A DNA stretch of 64,000 nt. Origin: Pedobacter schmidteae (lineage in GTDB: Bacteria > Bacteroidota > Bacteroidia > Sphingobacteriales > Sphingobacteriaceae). The DNA is taken from positions 5,701,097-5,765,096 of the forward strand of contig NZ_LS999839.1 in assembly GCF_900564155.1 (NCBI RefSeq), written 5' to 3'. The notes under the pieces were generated by a model. That model worked only from the letters and a program-made list of their open reading frames with translations. It was not told the origin of the DNA and did no database searches. The translations under genes were made by a program, and so were the position numbers. Of this stretch, positions 9,449-18,943 are shown one piece after another; positions within the stretch are counted from its first letter, which is position 1; every line of letters starts with the position of its first letter.

Positions 9449-10657
9449 TCATTTTGACACATAAATTTTTCGTCCCTCAATTTTGAAATGAGCCGCTCCG
9501 GTCGATTCTATGATAGAGAGTAAGCTTGATACATTATCAAATCTGGATACTGTCCCACTAAATTTTTCATTGGTTTTATCGCCAATGTACACCACCTCAA
9601 CATTGTACCACCGTTCCACCATTCTCATTACCCCATCAATGGGTTCACTTTTAAACATAAAATCATTGTTTTTCCAGGCTATGGCCAAATCCGTATCAAC
9701 TTTGTCAATGCTAAGTTTATTTCCTTCCAGTTTACCCTGCTCTCCAGGTTTTAAAGTTTCCAGGTTATTGCCTGCCGTGATCCGTACACTTCCTTCCAGC
9801 AAAGTCGTTTTTTCTGTCGGCTCATTCTCATAGCTGTTGATGTTGAAATGCGTTCCCAGCACCTCCACTTCCTGTTTTGCAGTTTTTACCACAAATGGAT
9901 GCGCCTTATCTTTTGAAATTTCAAAATAGCCTTCTCCTTGTAGCTTTACTACCCGTTTACCTTTATCCAACAAGGAGGAAGTATAGGTTAAGCTTGAGGC
10001 TGCATTTAAAAAAACCAAAGATCCATCAGGTAAACGCAGCTGAAAAGTTTGTCCTTTTGCTGTAGACAAGGTATTGCTTGTTCCCGCCATATTTAAATCC
10101 TGCAGCTTTTTATCGGCGATAACATAAAATAATTGTCCATTGGCAGTTTTAGTAATAGACACACCTCCTTCTTTTGCCAGCTGCCCATGAACCGCAGCCG
10201 ACAGCACAATCTTCTTACCATTGGATAAGGTAAGTGTTGCACCAACACCTCCAGGCAAAACATCTTGTTTCCGGGAGGTCAGTTCATCAGGTTTAAGGAT
10301 ATTATGATTTCCTGTAAAAAACCAAACCCCAAAAATCATGAGCACTACCGAAGCGGCTACCATGGCCAGGCGTGGCCATATTTTCAACAATTTCCGTTTG
10401 GAACTACTTGAGGTTGTATGTTCCCCAAATTCAAGTACATGCTGTAATATTCTTGTACGTGCACCTTTGGCATAATAGGTTTCTTCATTGCCCAGTGCAT
10501 CACTATAATCTTCATCATCGTAAATATGGTCTACCGATTTCGCAAATAGCTCATCATACACCCCACTACTAAGCATCTTATAAAACTCTTCCAACTCAAT
10601 TACCGAAGCCTCATGACTACGATAACGATTCAGTAAATAAACAAATCTTTTTTGCAT
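9449..10657 (-). CDS. FecR-family anti-sigma factor with DUF4974 (locus 1)
   Basis: 402 residues. The N-terminal cytoplasmic part (1-90) would hold the sigma factor, and a single membrane helix lies at about 96-115 (LAMVAASVVLMIFGVWFF). The periplasmic FecR sandwich follows, with hallmark stretches LRLPDGSLVFLNAASSLTY, VKLQGEGYFEISKDKAHPF and VEVLGTHFNINSY. The C-terminal DUF4974 (about 330-402) contains MRMVERWYNVEVVY and FSGTVSRFDNVSSLLSIIE. It should receive the signal from the STN domain of the next-downstream SusC and release the ECF factor encoded 93 bases upstream. The DUF4974 fold itself is STN-like. Length and order are standard for the family. Confidence 0.92.
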   Translation of the reverse strand: MQKRFVYLLNRYRSHEASVIELEEFYKMLSSGVYDELFAKSVDHIYDDEDYSDALGNEETYYAKGARTRILQHVLEFGEHTTSSSSKRKLLKIWPRLAMVAASVVLMIFGVWFFTGNHNILKPDELTSRKQDVLPGGVGATLTLSNGKKIVLSAAVHGQLAKEGGVSITKTANGQLFYVIADKKLQDLNMAGTSNTLSTAKGQTFQLRLPDGSLVFLNAASSLTYTSSLLDKGKRVVKLQGEGYFEISKDKAHPFVVKTAKQEVEVLGTHFNINSYENEPTEKTTLLEGSVRITAGNNLETLKPGEQGKLEGNKLSIDKVDTDLAIAWKNNDFMFKSEPIDGVMRMVERWYNVEVVYIGDKTNEKFSGTVSRFDNVSSLLSIIESTGAAHFKIEGRKIYVSK

Positions 10658-10750
10658 CGGCTTTCCATCAAAGGTTTATACCCCTCTTTTTTATACAGAC
10701 TGTTTTACCCATTAAAAAGGAGTAATGTAAACTCAAAAAAAATAAAAAAA

Positions 10751-11350
10751 TTAATTTAGCAGGATTGGTGTAGTTAAAACCAGTACCATACCAGCACTCA
10801 TGCTTGAGCTTACTGATGCCTGAATAAACTTAACAGCCAGTTGAATGTGTTTTTTTATGGTTGCTTCAGAAAGCCCCATCTTTTTGGCAATCTCTTCCGC
10901 TTTTAACCGATCGTAACGACTCATCATGTAAACCGCACGTTGCTGTGGTGGAAGTTTAGCAACGGCATTTTCAATCATCTGACGATATTCGTCGGTGGGA
11001 TTGTCCAGCAAATCGACCTCGGATTCTGCAATCAGCACCTTCTCTAGTTTGGTATGGTATACTCTTTGCGTGGCTATTTTTTTCAATTCATCCAGCGTTT
11101 TATTCCTGCATAACACATACATATACCTGCCAAAGCTGTCAACAGACCGGAGTGTCTCACGCCTCATCCAGATTTTAACAAAAGCATCCTGTACAATTTC
11201 TTCTGTCAGTTCTCTGGATTGTATAAGATTGAACACCAGCTTTCCTAAAGGTTCGTAATACCAATGGAACAGCGTAGTAAAAGCACGCTCGCTTCCTTCT
11301 GCCGTCTGCAACGTCAATTCAGTCTCATTTATAATCGGTTTAATCGACAT
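10751..11350 (-). CDS. ECF RNA polymerase sigma factor (locus 1)
   Basis: 199 residues. Sigma region 2 (FHWYYEPLGKLVFNLIQSRE, then EEIVQDAFVKIWMRRETL, then YMYVLCRNKTLDELKK) and region 4 (AKLPPQQRAVYMMSRYDR, then AEEIAKKMGLSEATIKKHI) are both complete. It heads locus 1 and is probably held inactive by the FecR protein encoded next. The C-terminus carries a hydrophobic tail (GMVLVLTTPILLN) beyond region 4. Such tails recur in this window and could touch the membrane. The divergent gene at 11632 shares its 281-base upstream region. Confidence 0.92.
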   Translation of the reverse strand: MSIKPIINETELTLQTAEGSERAFTTLFHWYYEPLGKLVFNLIQSRELTEEIVQDAFVKIWMRRETLRSVDSFGRYMYVLCRNKTLDELKKIATQRVYHTKLEKVLIAESEVDLLDNPTDEYRQMIENAVAKLPPQQRAVYMMSRYDRLKAEEIAKKMGLSEATIKKHIQLAVKFIQASVSSSMSAGMVLVLTTPILLN

Positions 11351-11631
11351 ATGCTCCTTTGCTACTTGCTGATATTTGGCTGTTATTATTGGCTTTAGTG
11401 TAACTTATCCCCCAGATAAGCTAACACATAGGTACTAATTTTCTGTTGAATTTACAGAGGTGGATGAAAATTTAATATTGAATTGGGAAATACACAAATG
11501 GGTAAATGTGAGTATTTATTTCTCACTGTCACCATACAAAGTCCAACCTAATCACTCAAAATTAGTACAAAAGCACTATTTAGATAAAACGGCATAACTT
11601 ATGCAGATTGGCACACAAACAAATCAAACTA

Positions 11632-12819
11632 ATGAAATTTTTATTTAACGTTCTCGCAATAGGGCTTTTATTGCAGTTCAGCAGTTGCGTAAAAGAAGAA
11701 ATTGACACACCACTACTTTCACCTGAATTAAGTGATTTTACAATTAGCCCAAAACGTATGGGCGAAGAGCCGTTTATATTGGTCAATCCAAAAAGCAAGA
11801 GTGACGGCGTCTTTGTATTTAAGGTAAACGATTCAAGGTTAGCCAGCATTAATGGAAAAGTTGTTACCCTTAAACAGAACGGAACTTGCACCATTACCGC
11901 CATACAACTTGCTTCAGGTGGTTTTAAAAAAGATTCTATACAAGCTACTTTTGTTATTAACCCTTTACAAGCTCCTCTAATGTCTGAATTTAAACTGGCT
12001 ACTAAAATGTTGGGCGAAGCACCATTTGAACTGGTTGCACCAAAAAGTAACAGTAAAGGTGCCATTACCTACACCAGTAGCAATCCCGATGTGGCGAGCA
12101 TTACCGGGAGCACGGTGACTATAAAATCGACAGGAAAAACTACAATAACGGCCAATCAGGCTGCTGATGGCACCTATCTGGCCGGTAAAATTACAAGCGA
12201 ACTGATAATCATTAACCCTCCGGTTCAGGAGCAGACAGTTACCGATGTGGATGGCAATGTTTATAAGACGATTAAAATAGGTACACAGACCTGGATGATG
12301 GAGAATCTTAAAACTACACGCTACAGAGACGGTACTCCTATACCAAATTTAACAGATCCGGCTGCATGGAGTGCTGATCTCGCTGGCGCATACTGTAATT
12401 ATGATAATAACCCCGCCAATGCAAATACGTATGGCAGACTGTATAACTGGGATGCGACTCACAACATACACCAACTTGCACCTACAGGATGGCATGTACC
12501 TACTGAGGCAGAGTGGGCAATATTATATGCTTATATTGGTGGAACCCGGGAAAGCGGTTTAAGGATTCAGGATACCAGGCAGGGTTATTGGGCAAATCAG
12601 GTTGTGGCTAATAATGAAACTAAATTTAGCGGTCTGCCTGGAGGTATCAGAACTGATGCTGGTTTGTATGCAAAGTTGTCATGGGACGGCATATGGTGGA
12701 CAGATACAAGATTGGGAACAGTCACAGCCGTAGCCTATGATTTATATGCGAAAGGATATATTGAGCGATTAGAGGCAAAAAGGGCCAGTGGTTTTTCAGT
12801 CCGTTGCATAAAAGATTAA
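11632..12819 (+). CDS. FISUMP-domain lipoprotein with two Ig-like repeats
   Basis: The ATG at 11632 gives a clean lipoprotein signal (lipobox LQFSSC); a longer frame from a TTG at 11608 is less likely. About 395 residues. Two tandem Ig-like domains of Big_2 character follow: the first has FTISPKRMGEEPFILVNPKS, the second FKLATKMLGEAPFELVAPKS, so they are repeats of one another. The rest is a Fibrobacter succinogenes major paralogous domain (TIGR02145): VTDVDGNVYKTIKIGTQTWM, then MENLKTTRYRDGTPIPNLTD, then WHVPTEAEW, and a C-terminal GFSVRCIKD. Members are surface proteins of poorly known role. It stands alone between loci 1 and 2, divergent from the sigma gene. Confidence 0.85.
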   Translation: MKFLFNVLAIGLLLQFSSCVKEEIDTPLLSPELSDFTISPKRMGEEPFILVNPKSKSDGVFVFKVNDSRLASINGKVVTLKQNGTCTITAIQLASGGFKKDSIQATFVINPLQAPLMSEFKLATKMLGEAPFELVAPKSNSKGAITYTSSNPDVASITGSTVTIKSTGKTTITANQAADGTYLAGKITSELIIINPPVQEQTVTDVDGNVYKTIKIGTQTWMMENLKTTRYRDGTPIPNLTDPAAWSADLAGAYCNYDNNPANANTYGRLYNWDATHNIHQLAPTGWHVPTEAEWAILYAYIGGTRESGLRIQDTRQGYWANQVVANNETKFSGLPGGIRTDAGLYAKLSWDGIWWTDTRLGTVTAVAYDLYAKGYIERLEAKRASGFSVRCIKD

Positions 12820-12836
12820 CGTGATTTACCTGAAAT

Positions 12837-12878
12837 TAACAAAAAACGCCTTTATATAAATAAAGACGTTTTTTGTTA
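12837..12878. terminator. Bidirectional terminator between convergent genes
   Basis: The arms TAACAAAAAACG (12837-12848) and CGTTTTTTGTTA (12867-12878) pair perfectly, and CTTTAT/ATAAAG extends the stem inward. Both strands carry a T-run within the stem base. It separates the plus-strand FISUMP gene from the minus-strand SusD gene and can serve both. Confidence 0.8.
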
Positions 12879-12883
12879 ATCAA

Positions 12884-14407
12884 TTAATAGCCCTGATTTT
12901 GAACCAGGTTTGAGTTCGCTTCAATAGCGCTAATAGGAATCGGCAGCAACACTTTGTATGCCGGTGTAACAAAATCCTTTTCAGCTCTGGCGTCACGGTA
13001 TTTATTGAAACGGACCAGATCGGTTCGACGGTTGCCTTCCCAATAAAGTTCAAACCCTCTTTCCTTTAATATCTTATCCAGATCCAGCGAAGTATAGGCA
13101 GGCATACCACGTTTTGTATTTCTGAGATAATTGATATCTTCAAGTGCTCCGGATACATTGCCCGATCTGAACTTTGCCTCGGCACGCATCAGATAGGTAT
13201 CGGAGATGCGATAAAGAGGGAAATCATTACCTGCATTGCCTGTATTTGTACTGGAAGGATTTGGTGCAAACTTAACTACCCTTACCCCAGCCTCTTCTTT
13301 CGAATTTTTAATGCTAAACTCTTTGGTATATACCAAAGGTTCTCCTGTACGTGTTTTTAAGGCAGCACCTGTAGTTGAATACTGCTGACCTATTAAAAAT
13401 CCCTGATTAAATCCAAGCTGACTAATTAACCTTCTGTCGCTAAACCTTTTATCGGAAGTATCCCAGGTATCTACAAAAGTAGGGGTTGTACAACAGCCAT
13501 TCCACAGACTTGTAAAAGTTCCAAACTTTTGGTTATAATGCAAAGTAATGGGAATCCAGACAGAACCGGTAAGCCCAATGGTTTCATCATAGATTACAGA
13601 CAAAATAGACTCTGTATTTTGAAGATACTTTGCATTGTCATACTGAAACATCCCCCAATAATCATCAGCTACAGTATATTGTCCTGAACCAATAATGGCA
13701 TCGCATGTTGCCACTGTTTCCGGCCATTTGCTTGTTCCGGTATATACCTCATGGTTTAGATACACATTGGCCAATAGCATTTGAGCTGCCGCTTTAGAGA
13801 CTCTGCCATAAGGTACTTCTGATTTATTCTTTAATACCGGGATAATCTCATTCAGTTCCTTGATCATTCGCTCTACCGCAACCTGACGCTCCATAATCCT
13901 TGGGGTAACCGAATAATCTGTCTCGGTATGTTCTCTGAAAGGGAATTTACCAAAATTGTCAGTCAGTTTGAACATACATAACGTCCTTATAAATCTGGCC
14001 TCGGCCATATATCCGTCAATTTTTTCCGATTTTGGAAAAGCCGATAAATACTGTAAAGCAACATTACAACGTGTAATCCCGAGCATAAAGCTGTTCCAGG
14101 TATTTCTGACATAAGAATTGCGGGGATCATAATCATGGGTAAATAACGCTTGCAAATCGGGCGAGACCCAGTCAGAACCTCTTGCCGGCCAGGCCAGCTC
14201 ATCCGTAACGGATTCTAAAGTGCCCCATACCCCGCTTCTGTTTTGAATGTCTCTGAGATAAGCATAAGGAGGCGCAAGAATCATCTCTGCATTATCCGGA
14301 TTAGTGATCACCTTATTCCCATTCACTTCATCTAAAATTTCCTCGTCAACACTACATGAGCCTAAAAAAACCAATAATGCGATGGTCATTAAATATATCT
14401 TTTTCAT
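12884..14407 (-). CDS. SusD/RagB-family outer-membrane lipoprotein (locus 2)
   Basis: The start at 14407 gives MKKIYLMTIALLVFLGSC, a lipoprotein signal. The frame extends 18 codons upstream but those residues (LNYNDALNCIKC) do not suit a signal. About 507 residues. SusD features are AEARFIRTLCMFKLTDNFGK, VSKAAAQMLLANVYLNHEVY, PLYRISDTYLMRAEAKFRSG and ERGFELYWEGNRRTDLVRFN. It is the last gene of locus 2; no hydrolase or further lipoprotein follows before the terminator at 12837. It should bind the locus 2 substrate together with the SusC encoded just upstream. Confidence 0.92.
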   Translation of the reverse strand: MKKIYLMTIALLVFLGSCSVDEEILDEVNGNKVITNPDNAEMILAPPYAYLRDIQNRSGVWGTLESVTDELAWPARGSDWVSPDLQALFTHDYDPRNSYVRNTWNSFMLGITRCNVALQYLSAFPKSEKIDGYMAEARFIRTLCMFKLTDNFGKFPFREHTETDYSVTPRIMERQVAVERMIKELNEIIPVLKNKSEVPYGRVSKAAAQMLLANVYLNHEVYTGTSKWPETVATCDAIIGSGQYTVADDYWGMFQYDNAKYLQNTESILSVIYDETIGLTGSVWIPITLHYNQKFGTFTSLWNGCCTTPTFVDTWDTSDKRFSDRRLISQLGFNQGFLIGQQYSTTGAALKTRTGEPLVYTKEFSIKNSKEEAGVRVVKFAPNPSSTNTGNAGNDFPLYRISDTYLMRAEAKFRSGNVSGALEDINYLRNTKRGMPAYTSLDLDKILKERGFELYWEGNRRTDLVRFNKYRDARAEKDFVTPAYKVLLPIPISAIEANSNLVQNQGY

Positions 14408-14447
14408 CTGTTTTTTATTTAAACACTTTATACAGTTTAACGCGTCA

Positions 14448-17400
14448 TTATAATTCAACATTTATACCAAACAAAACCGTTCTGGCCTTAGGATATGTTG
14501 TCCAGTCTATACCTATTGAAGGTACACCGCTGGCCGAATGGTCGGCATTTACCTCAGGGTCATATCCGGAATATTTAGTAATTACAAATAGGTTGTTGGC
14601 TGTAAGACTAAACCTTACTTTATTTAACCAATCCAGTTTCTTCAACTTCAAGGTATATCCCAGTGTAGCGTTAGACAAGCGCAGGTATGATCCATTTTCG
14701 ATAAAACGGCTACTATAGGTTAAAGTTCCATTTGGATTTTCGTTTGTATTTATTGCATCCTTCCTTACATTCCATTCTTTGGCAATCAATGTATTCTGAT
14801 CAATAATATTGGCCAGGTTATTATAAACTTTGTTTCCAAATATTCCATTGAGCGCCACATTAAAATCAAACTGCTTGTAAAAAATGCTGGTATTAAATCC
14901 GTAAGTAAACTTAGGTAATGCCGAGCCTAAGTCCTGCTGAAGTTCAACACCGTTGGCATCGGTCTCAAAAATACTGTTCCCTTGTTGGTCAAAACCAAGG
15001 AACTTTCTGCCCCAAAAGGTACCGATTGGATATCCGTTTTTAATAATTTGAGAAGAAAATCCTGTTATACCAGGTCCACTAGGTGCTCCGGTTGTAATTT
15101 GACTAATTGGCAGTCCTGAAACCCGGTTTTTTATCGTCGTAAAATTCAACCCCAGGTCCCAGCTAAAATCTTCTTTTTCTACAACAACACCATTTAGCGA
15201 AAGTTCCAGTCCCTGATTTTTAATCTTCATATCCTGAACATTGGTCCATACCCTGGTAGTTGGTGCAGGTGCCACCGAAAAAACCTCCAGCAATACATCC
15301 CTGGTTGTCTTGTTAAAATAATCTATGGTTCCGTTGATCCTGCCTTTCAACAAACCGAAATCAAGCCCCAGGTTATATTGGCTCGTTTTTTCCCAGCGAA
15401 TATCCGGATTAGGCGTACGGGTGAGTGTAATTCCCTGAACAACATTCTTGGTCGACCCATCTAAAATTGCACCACCGGATGAGCCTAATAAAATCTGAGA
15501 TATTTTATTCGGAATTTCCTGATTTCCGGTAATCCCCCATCCCATACGAAGCTTTAAATTGCTAAAAGCATCCAATTGTTTCAAAAATTGTTCTTCACCA
15601 ATTCGCCAGGCTGCCGAGGCAGAAGGGAAATATCCATATTTATTATTTGCACCAAACTTAGTTGAGCCATCGGCCCTTAATGTTGCGGTAAGTAGATATT
15701 TATCATTCAGGCTATAATTTAACCGACCAAAAAAAGATTGAAGTGCATTTTTTACAATGTAAGAACTAACAGTAGCCTGTTTTGAATTCCCTAAACTCAG
15801 ATCATTGATATAATCAAAATCATCAATAGTAAAACCTTCTTCGCTGAGTTTATAAGACTGAGCTTTAAACTGTTGATAGGAATGTCCTGCAAGCGCATTA
15901 AACTTATGCCGATCTGCAACAGTAAAATCATAGGTCAGAAAATTCTCGATCAGGTTACTGGACAGTTCAACATTACTGATATCCGCCGTCCCCTTATTGC
16001 TCAAATATATTAAACTGTGATGTTGGGTAACCTTTCTGGAAGCATTGGAATGGTCTGCCGCCACATTTATTTTATATTTCAACCCTTTGATAATTTCAAG
16101 AGAAGCGGTAATATTTCCCAATACCCTATCATTTTGATTTAAATCGTTTGTACGATTAATCATCGCCAAGGGGTTCCTTACATCTTTACTCATTTGATAA
16201 TAAGTTCCATCCGCATTATATACAGGAAGCGTTGGATTGTTTTTAAGTGCCGACAAAATTACATCGCCTTCAAATCCACCAGTTTCACCTATTGGCACAC
16301 GCTGATCATTAGTCCGCGCTGCCGTAAGGTTTGCCTCAATTCTCAGTTTATCATGAATCAGGTTCTGGGTGACATTAAAACGGGCAGTAATCTTTTCCAA
16401 ACCGGTTTTTCTAATGATTCCGTCCTGATTAAGGTAGCTAACAGAACCCCGGTAGTTTCCCTTGTCGTTTCCACCTCCATAGGAAAGATTGTGATTCTGA
16501 CTGTAGGCCTTTCTAAAAATTTCGTCCTGCCAATTTGTATTTGCACCATAATCTCCTCCCGTAATCCCTTTCGATACGCGGTAAGCTTTAAATTCTTCGG
16601 CATTTAGCATGCTCAACTGCTTTGGCAATTCCGACAAAGAACCCGTTGCAGAATAATTTAAGACGCCTAATCCTGATTTTCCTTTCTTTGTTGTGATTAG
16701 GATTACCCCGTTTGCACCTCTTGAACCGTAAATTGCCGTTGCCGAAGCATCCTTTAAAATGTCTATCGAGGCAATGTCATCAGGATTTAAAAAGTTAAGC
16801 GGGTTTTTGGCGGCATTGCTACCAGTCCCTGAAATTGTTGCTCCTGAAGGCTGGATGTTGGTGATATCCAAAGGGACACCATCTACCACATATAACGGAT
16901 CCTGGCCAGACCTGACAGAATTCGATCCACGAACCCGAACCAATGCACCCGCTCCTGGCTCACCCCCATTGGTAATCACATTAATTCCCGACATACGTCC
17001 CTGCATTAAATCAACGGGGTTACTAACCAATCCTTTGTTAAAATCCTTACTACTCAAAGTAGCAACAGAACCAGTCAGGTCTTTTTTGCTAACAGCACCA
17101 TAACCTACCGAAACCACAACTTCATTTAGTCCAACAGCGCTGCTTTCCAGTCTGACGTTCAATACTCCCTTTCCGTCTGTTTTTATTTCTTTCGGCTCCA
17201 GTCCTACGTAGGAAAAAACCAGCACATCACCAATTTGAGGAGAGATTTCATATTTCCCCTGCAAATCAGTAGTTGTTCCCAGTTTTGAATTTTTCACTTT
17301 GACTGACACCCCCGGAAGCGTAACACCTGAAGCGTCGGTTACAGTTCCTGAAACCCTTTGTCCTTTAATTTTCTCCTGGGGCTTTTCAACGCGAGGCTTT

Positions 17401-17750
17401 AAAACAATAAGATGATCTTTCTGGACGCTATAGGTGATTGTTTTATCGGCGAACAACGTACCAAGTATTTCCTGAATTGACTTATTTGTAGCCCGAATAG
17501 AAACCTTACGATTTACATCAATCTGTTCGCGCTGGTAAAAAAAACGATAAGGTGTTTTTTGCTCAATTGCCTTTAGCACATCAACAATTCTGGCCTGTTC
17601 ATAATTTAATGTTAACGTATTTGGGGTTTGGGCTTTCCCTTCCAAAACAATAAACATGAAGCTGAACAACCAAATAACAAATGTCCACCTGAGCCCCGAC
17701 GATTTAATTGCATTTGAAACTAATAAGTAGTTTTTATATATTTTTTGCAT
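14448..17750 (-). CDS. SusC/RagA-family TonB-dependent transporter with STN domain (locus 2)
   Basis: 1100 residues. The signal region is FVIWLFSFMFIVLEGKAQ at about 25-41. The STN domain (YEQARIVDVLKAIEQKTPYR to YSVQKDHLIVLKP) is followed by a carboxypeptidase-regulatory-like domain (VSGTVTDASGVTLPGVSVKV), a plug (VVSVGYGAVSKKDLTGSV, then DPLYVVDGVPLDITNIQPSG, then GVILITTKKG) and a barrel ending TVLFGINVEL. Its N-terminus differs from those of loci 1, 3, 4 and 5, so it belongs to another SusC subgroup. It works with the SusD encoded 40 bases downstream. STN and the upstream FecR and ECF genes point to substrate-induced expression. The imported compound is unknown, as no enzyme is linked. 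Confidence 0.93.
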   Translation of the reverse strand: MQKIYKNYLLVSNAIKSSGLRWTFVIWLFSFMFIVLEGKAQTPNTLTLNYEQARIVDVLKAIEQKTPYRFFYQREQIDVNRKVSIRATNKSIQEILGTLFADKTITYSVQKDHLIVLKPRVEKPQEKIKGQRVSGTVTDASGVTLPGVSVKVKNSKLGTTTDLQGKYEISPQIGDVLVFSYVGLEPKEIKTDGKGVLNVRLESSAVGLNEVVVSVGYGAVSKKDLTGSVATLSSKDFNKGLVSNPVDLMQGRMSGINVITNGGEPGAGALVRVRGSNSVRSGQDPLYVVDGVPLDITNIQPSGATISGTGSNAAKNPLNFLNPDDIASIDILKDASATAIYGSRGANGVILITTKKGKSGLGVLNYSATGSLSELPKQLSMLNAEEFKAYRVSKGITGGDYGANTNWQDEIFRKAYSQNHNLSYGGGNDKGNYRGSVSYLNQDGIIRKTGLEKITARFNVTQNLIHDKLRIEANLTAARTNDQRVPIGETGGFEGDVILSALKNNPTLPVYNADGTYYQMSKDVRNPLAMINRTNDLNQNDRVLGNITASLEIIKGLKYKINVAADHSNASRKVTQHHSLIYLSNKGTADISNVELSSNLIENFLTYDFTVADRHKFNALAGHSYQQFKAQSYKLSEEGFTIDDFDYINDLSLGNSKQATVSSYIVKNALQSFFGRLNYSLNDKYLLTATLRADGSTKFGANNKYGYFPSASAAWRIGEEQFLKQLDAFSNLKLRMGWGITGNQEIPNKISQILLGSSGGAILDGSTKNVVQGITLTRTPNPDIRWEKTSQYNLGLDFGLLKGRINGTIDYFNKTTRDVLLEVFSVAPAPTTRVWTNVQDMKIKNQGLELSLNGVVVEKEDFSWDLGLNFTTIKNRVSGLPISQITTGAPSGPGITGFSSQIIKNGYPIGTFWGRKFLGFDQQGNSIFETDANGVELQQDLGSALPKFTYGFNTSIFYKQFDFNVALNGIFGNKVYNNLANIIDQNTLIAKEWNVRKDAINTNENPNGTLTYSSRFIENGSYLRLSNATLGYTLKLKKLDWLNKVRFSLTANNLFVITKYSGYDPEVNADHSASGVPSIGIDWTTYPKARTVLFGINVEL

Positions 17751-17838
17751 AGTTTTAAATAAAGATTAATTCTAAAATCCTTTTGAGTTTGTCTTTATGC
17801 CGAAAGAAAGGTTGAAGCGTCTTTCGGCATCTTTTTTT
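17750..17838 (+). ncRNA. Candidate antisense RNA opposite the susC leader, locus 2
   Basis: The plus-strand terminator at 17797-17838 is strong and lies in the 138-base gap between the FecR and SusC genes, opposing both. The best upstream -7 candidate is TAGTTTTA at 17750-17757, one base off the TAnnTTTG consensus and placed exactly over the SusC start codon as in loci 4 and 5. The RNA would be about 75 nt. The promoter half is weak here and is an inference. Confidence 0.35.
17797..17838 (+). terminator. Antisense-oriented intrinsic terminator between fecR and susC, locus 2
   Basis: An 11-bp perfect stem (ATGCCGAAAGA at 17797-17807 with TCTTTCGGCAT at 17820-17830) is followed by C and seven T on the plus strand. 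The minus strand has no T-run after the stem, so direction is clear: it opposes both neighbouring genes. Confidence 0.78.
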
Positions 17839-17888
17839 TAGTCTCCTGTTGTTTACATAGGCTTTTTATTATTTAAAAAATCTGTTAA

Positions 17889-18848
17889 TTATTGTTTCTC
17901 AATCTGTATGTTCCCATTATCTTTTACTGTATATTTAAAGGGTAGTGTTTCTTTAAGGATATCCAACACCTTATCAAGCGCCTCGTCTCTTATTGTGCCA
18001 TCATAGTGATAATTAAACAATTCAGGATCGTCAACTTCAAAATGGACGTTATATCTGCCTTCCAGCATCTTTAACAAATCTTTAAAATTCTTATTTTCAA
18101 ACCGGACTTCAGTTTCTTTCCATAAAGAAGAAAAACCGGATTCAACATTCCTCAGGTCAACCAATCCCGTCGTTTTATGAAAGGTAAACTGCTGTCCAGG
18201 TTTTAGCTTAACGGATGAAATATTCTTCTGACCTTTAACAGGAAGGATCTCAATTACTCCCTCCTGAAGGGTAGTCACTACTTCTTGTTTATTCCGGTAA
18301 GCACAAACATTAAATTTTGTTCCATGTACCAGTACACGATAGCCGGAAGTATGCACAACAAAAGGAACCTTGCTATTTTTTCGAACATCAAACCAGGCTT
18401 CGCCGTTCAAAAACACCTCTCTCCTACCATCATTGGTATTTAGTTGATAGCGAAGTCTGGAATTTGAATTCAGAAAAATCCGGGTACCATCAGGTAAAAT
18501 ACTTTCTGCTTTTGATTCAGCTGGCGCTATGAATGTAAATGTTGCTTTTTCATTTTGATCAAAATAAGATTGGACAAAAAAGATGTAAAACAGTATACCA
18601 AATACAAATACCGCTGCACTGGAAACTACATATTTAGCCCAGCGAACGATACGTTTTCTTTTTATTCCACGTTCATTGTCGGCTATGGTATTGCAAATTC
18701 TATCATACAAGGGATCCAGACTAACACCTTCCTGTTCAAATGAAGTTTCACAATCTAAAACCCGATATAAATCTCCCTTTACCTCAAACTCCAGCTCCGG
18801 CTGATAAAATGATCTGACAATTTTTTCCTGATGATCTTCTGTATGCAT
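17889..18848 (-). CDS. FecR-family anti-sigma factor with DUF4974 (locus 2)
   Basis: 319 residues, shorter than the other four FecR proteins because the section between the membrane helix and the FecR sandwich is compact. The membrane helix lies at about 72-92 (KYVVSSAAVFVFGILFYIFF). The FecR core shows ILPDGTRIFLNSNSRLRYQL, VFLNGEAWFDVRKNSKVPFV and VLVHGTKFNVCAYRNK. DUF4974 at the C-terminus has FKDLLKMLEGRYNVHFEVDD and LDKVLDILKETLPFKYTV. It is encoded between its sigma factor and SusC, as in the other loci, and should relay the SusC signal to the sigma factor. Confidence 0.9.
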   Translation of the reverse strand: MHTEDHQEKIVRSFYQPELEFEVKGDLYRVLDCETSFEQEGVSLDPLYDRICNTIADNERGIKRKRIVRWAKYVVSSAAVFVFGILFYIFFVQSYFDQNEKATFTFIAPAESKAESILPDGTRIFLNSNSRLRYQLNTNDGRREVFLNGEAWFDVRKNSKVPFVVHTSGYRVLVHGTKFNVCAYRNKQEVVTTLQEGVIEILPVKGQKNISSVKLKPGQQFTFHKTTGLVDLRNVESGFSSLWKETEVRFENKNFKDLLKMLEGRYNVHFEVDDPELFNYHYDGTIRDEALDKVLDILKETLPFKYTVKDNGNIQIEKQ

Positions 18849-18943
18849 ATTTTAAGTAAGGATATTATGGCTTAAACCCTGCCTTACCTACCTTATACGA
18901 ATGAAATACGCCAACTACTCACTCAGCAAAAAAATAATTGATA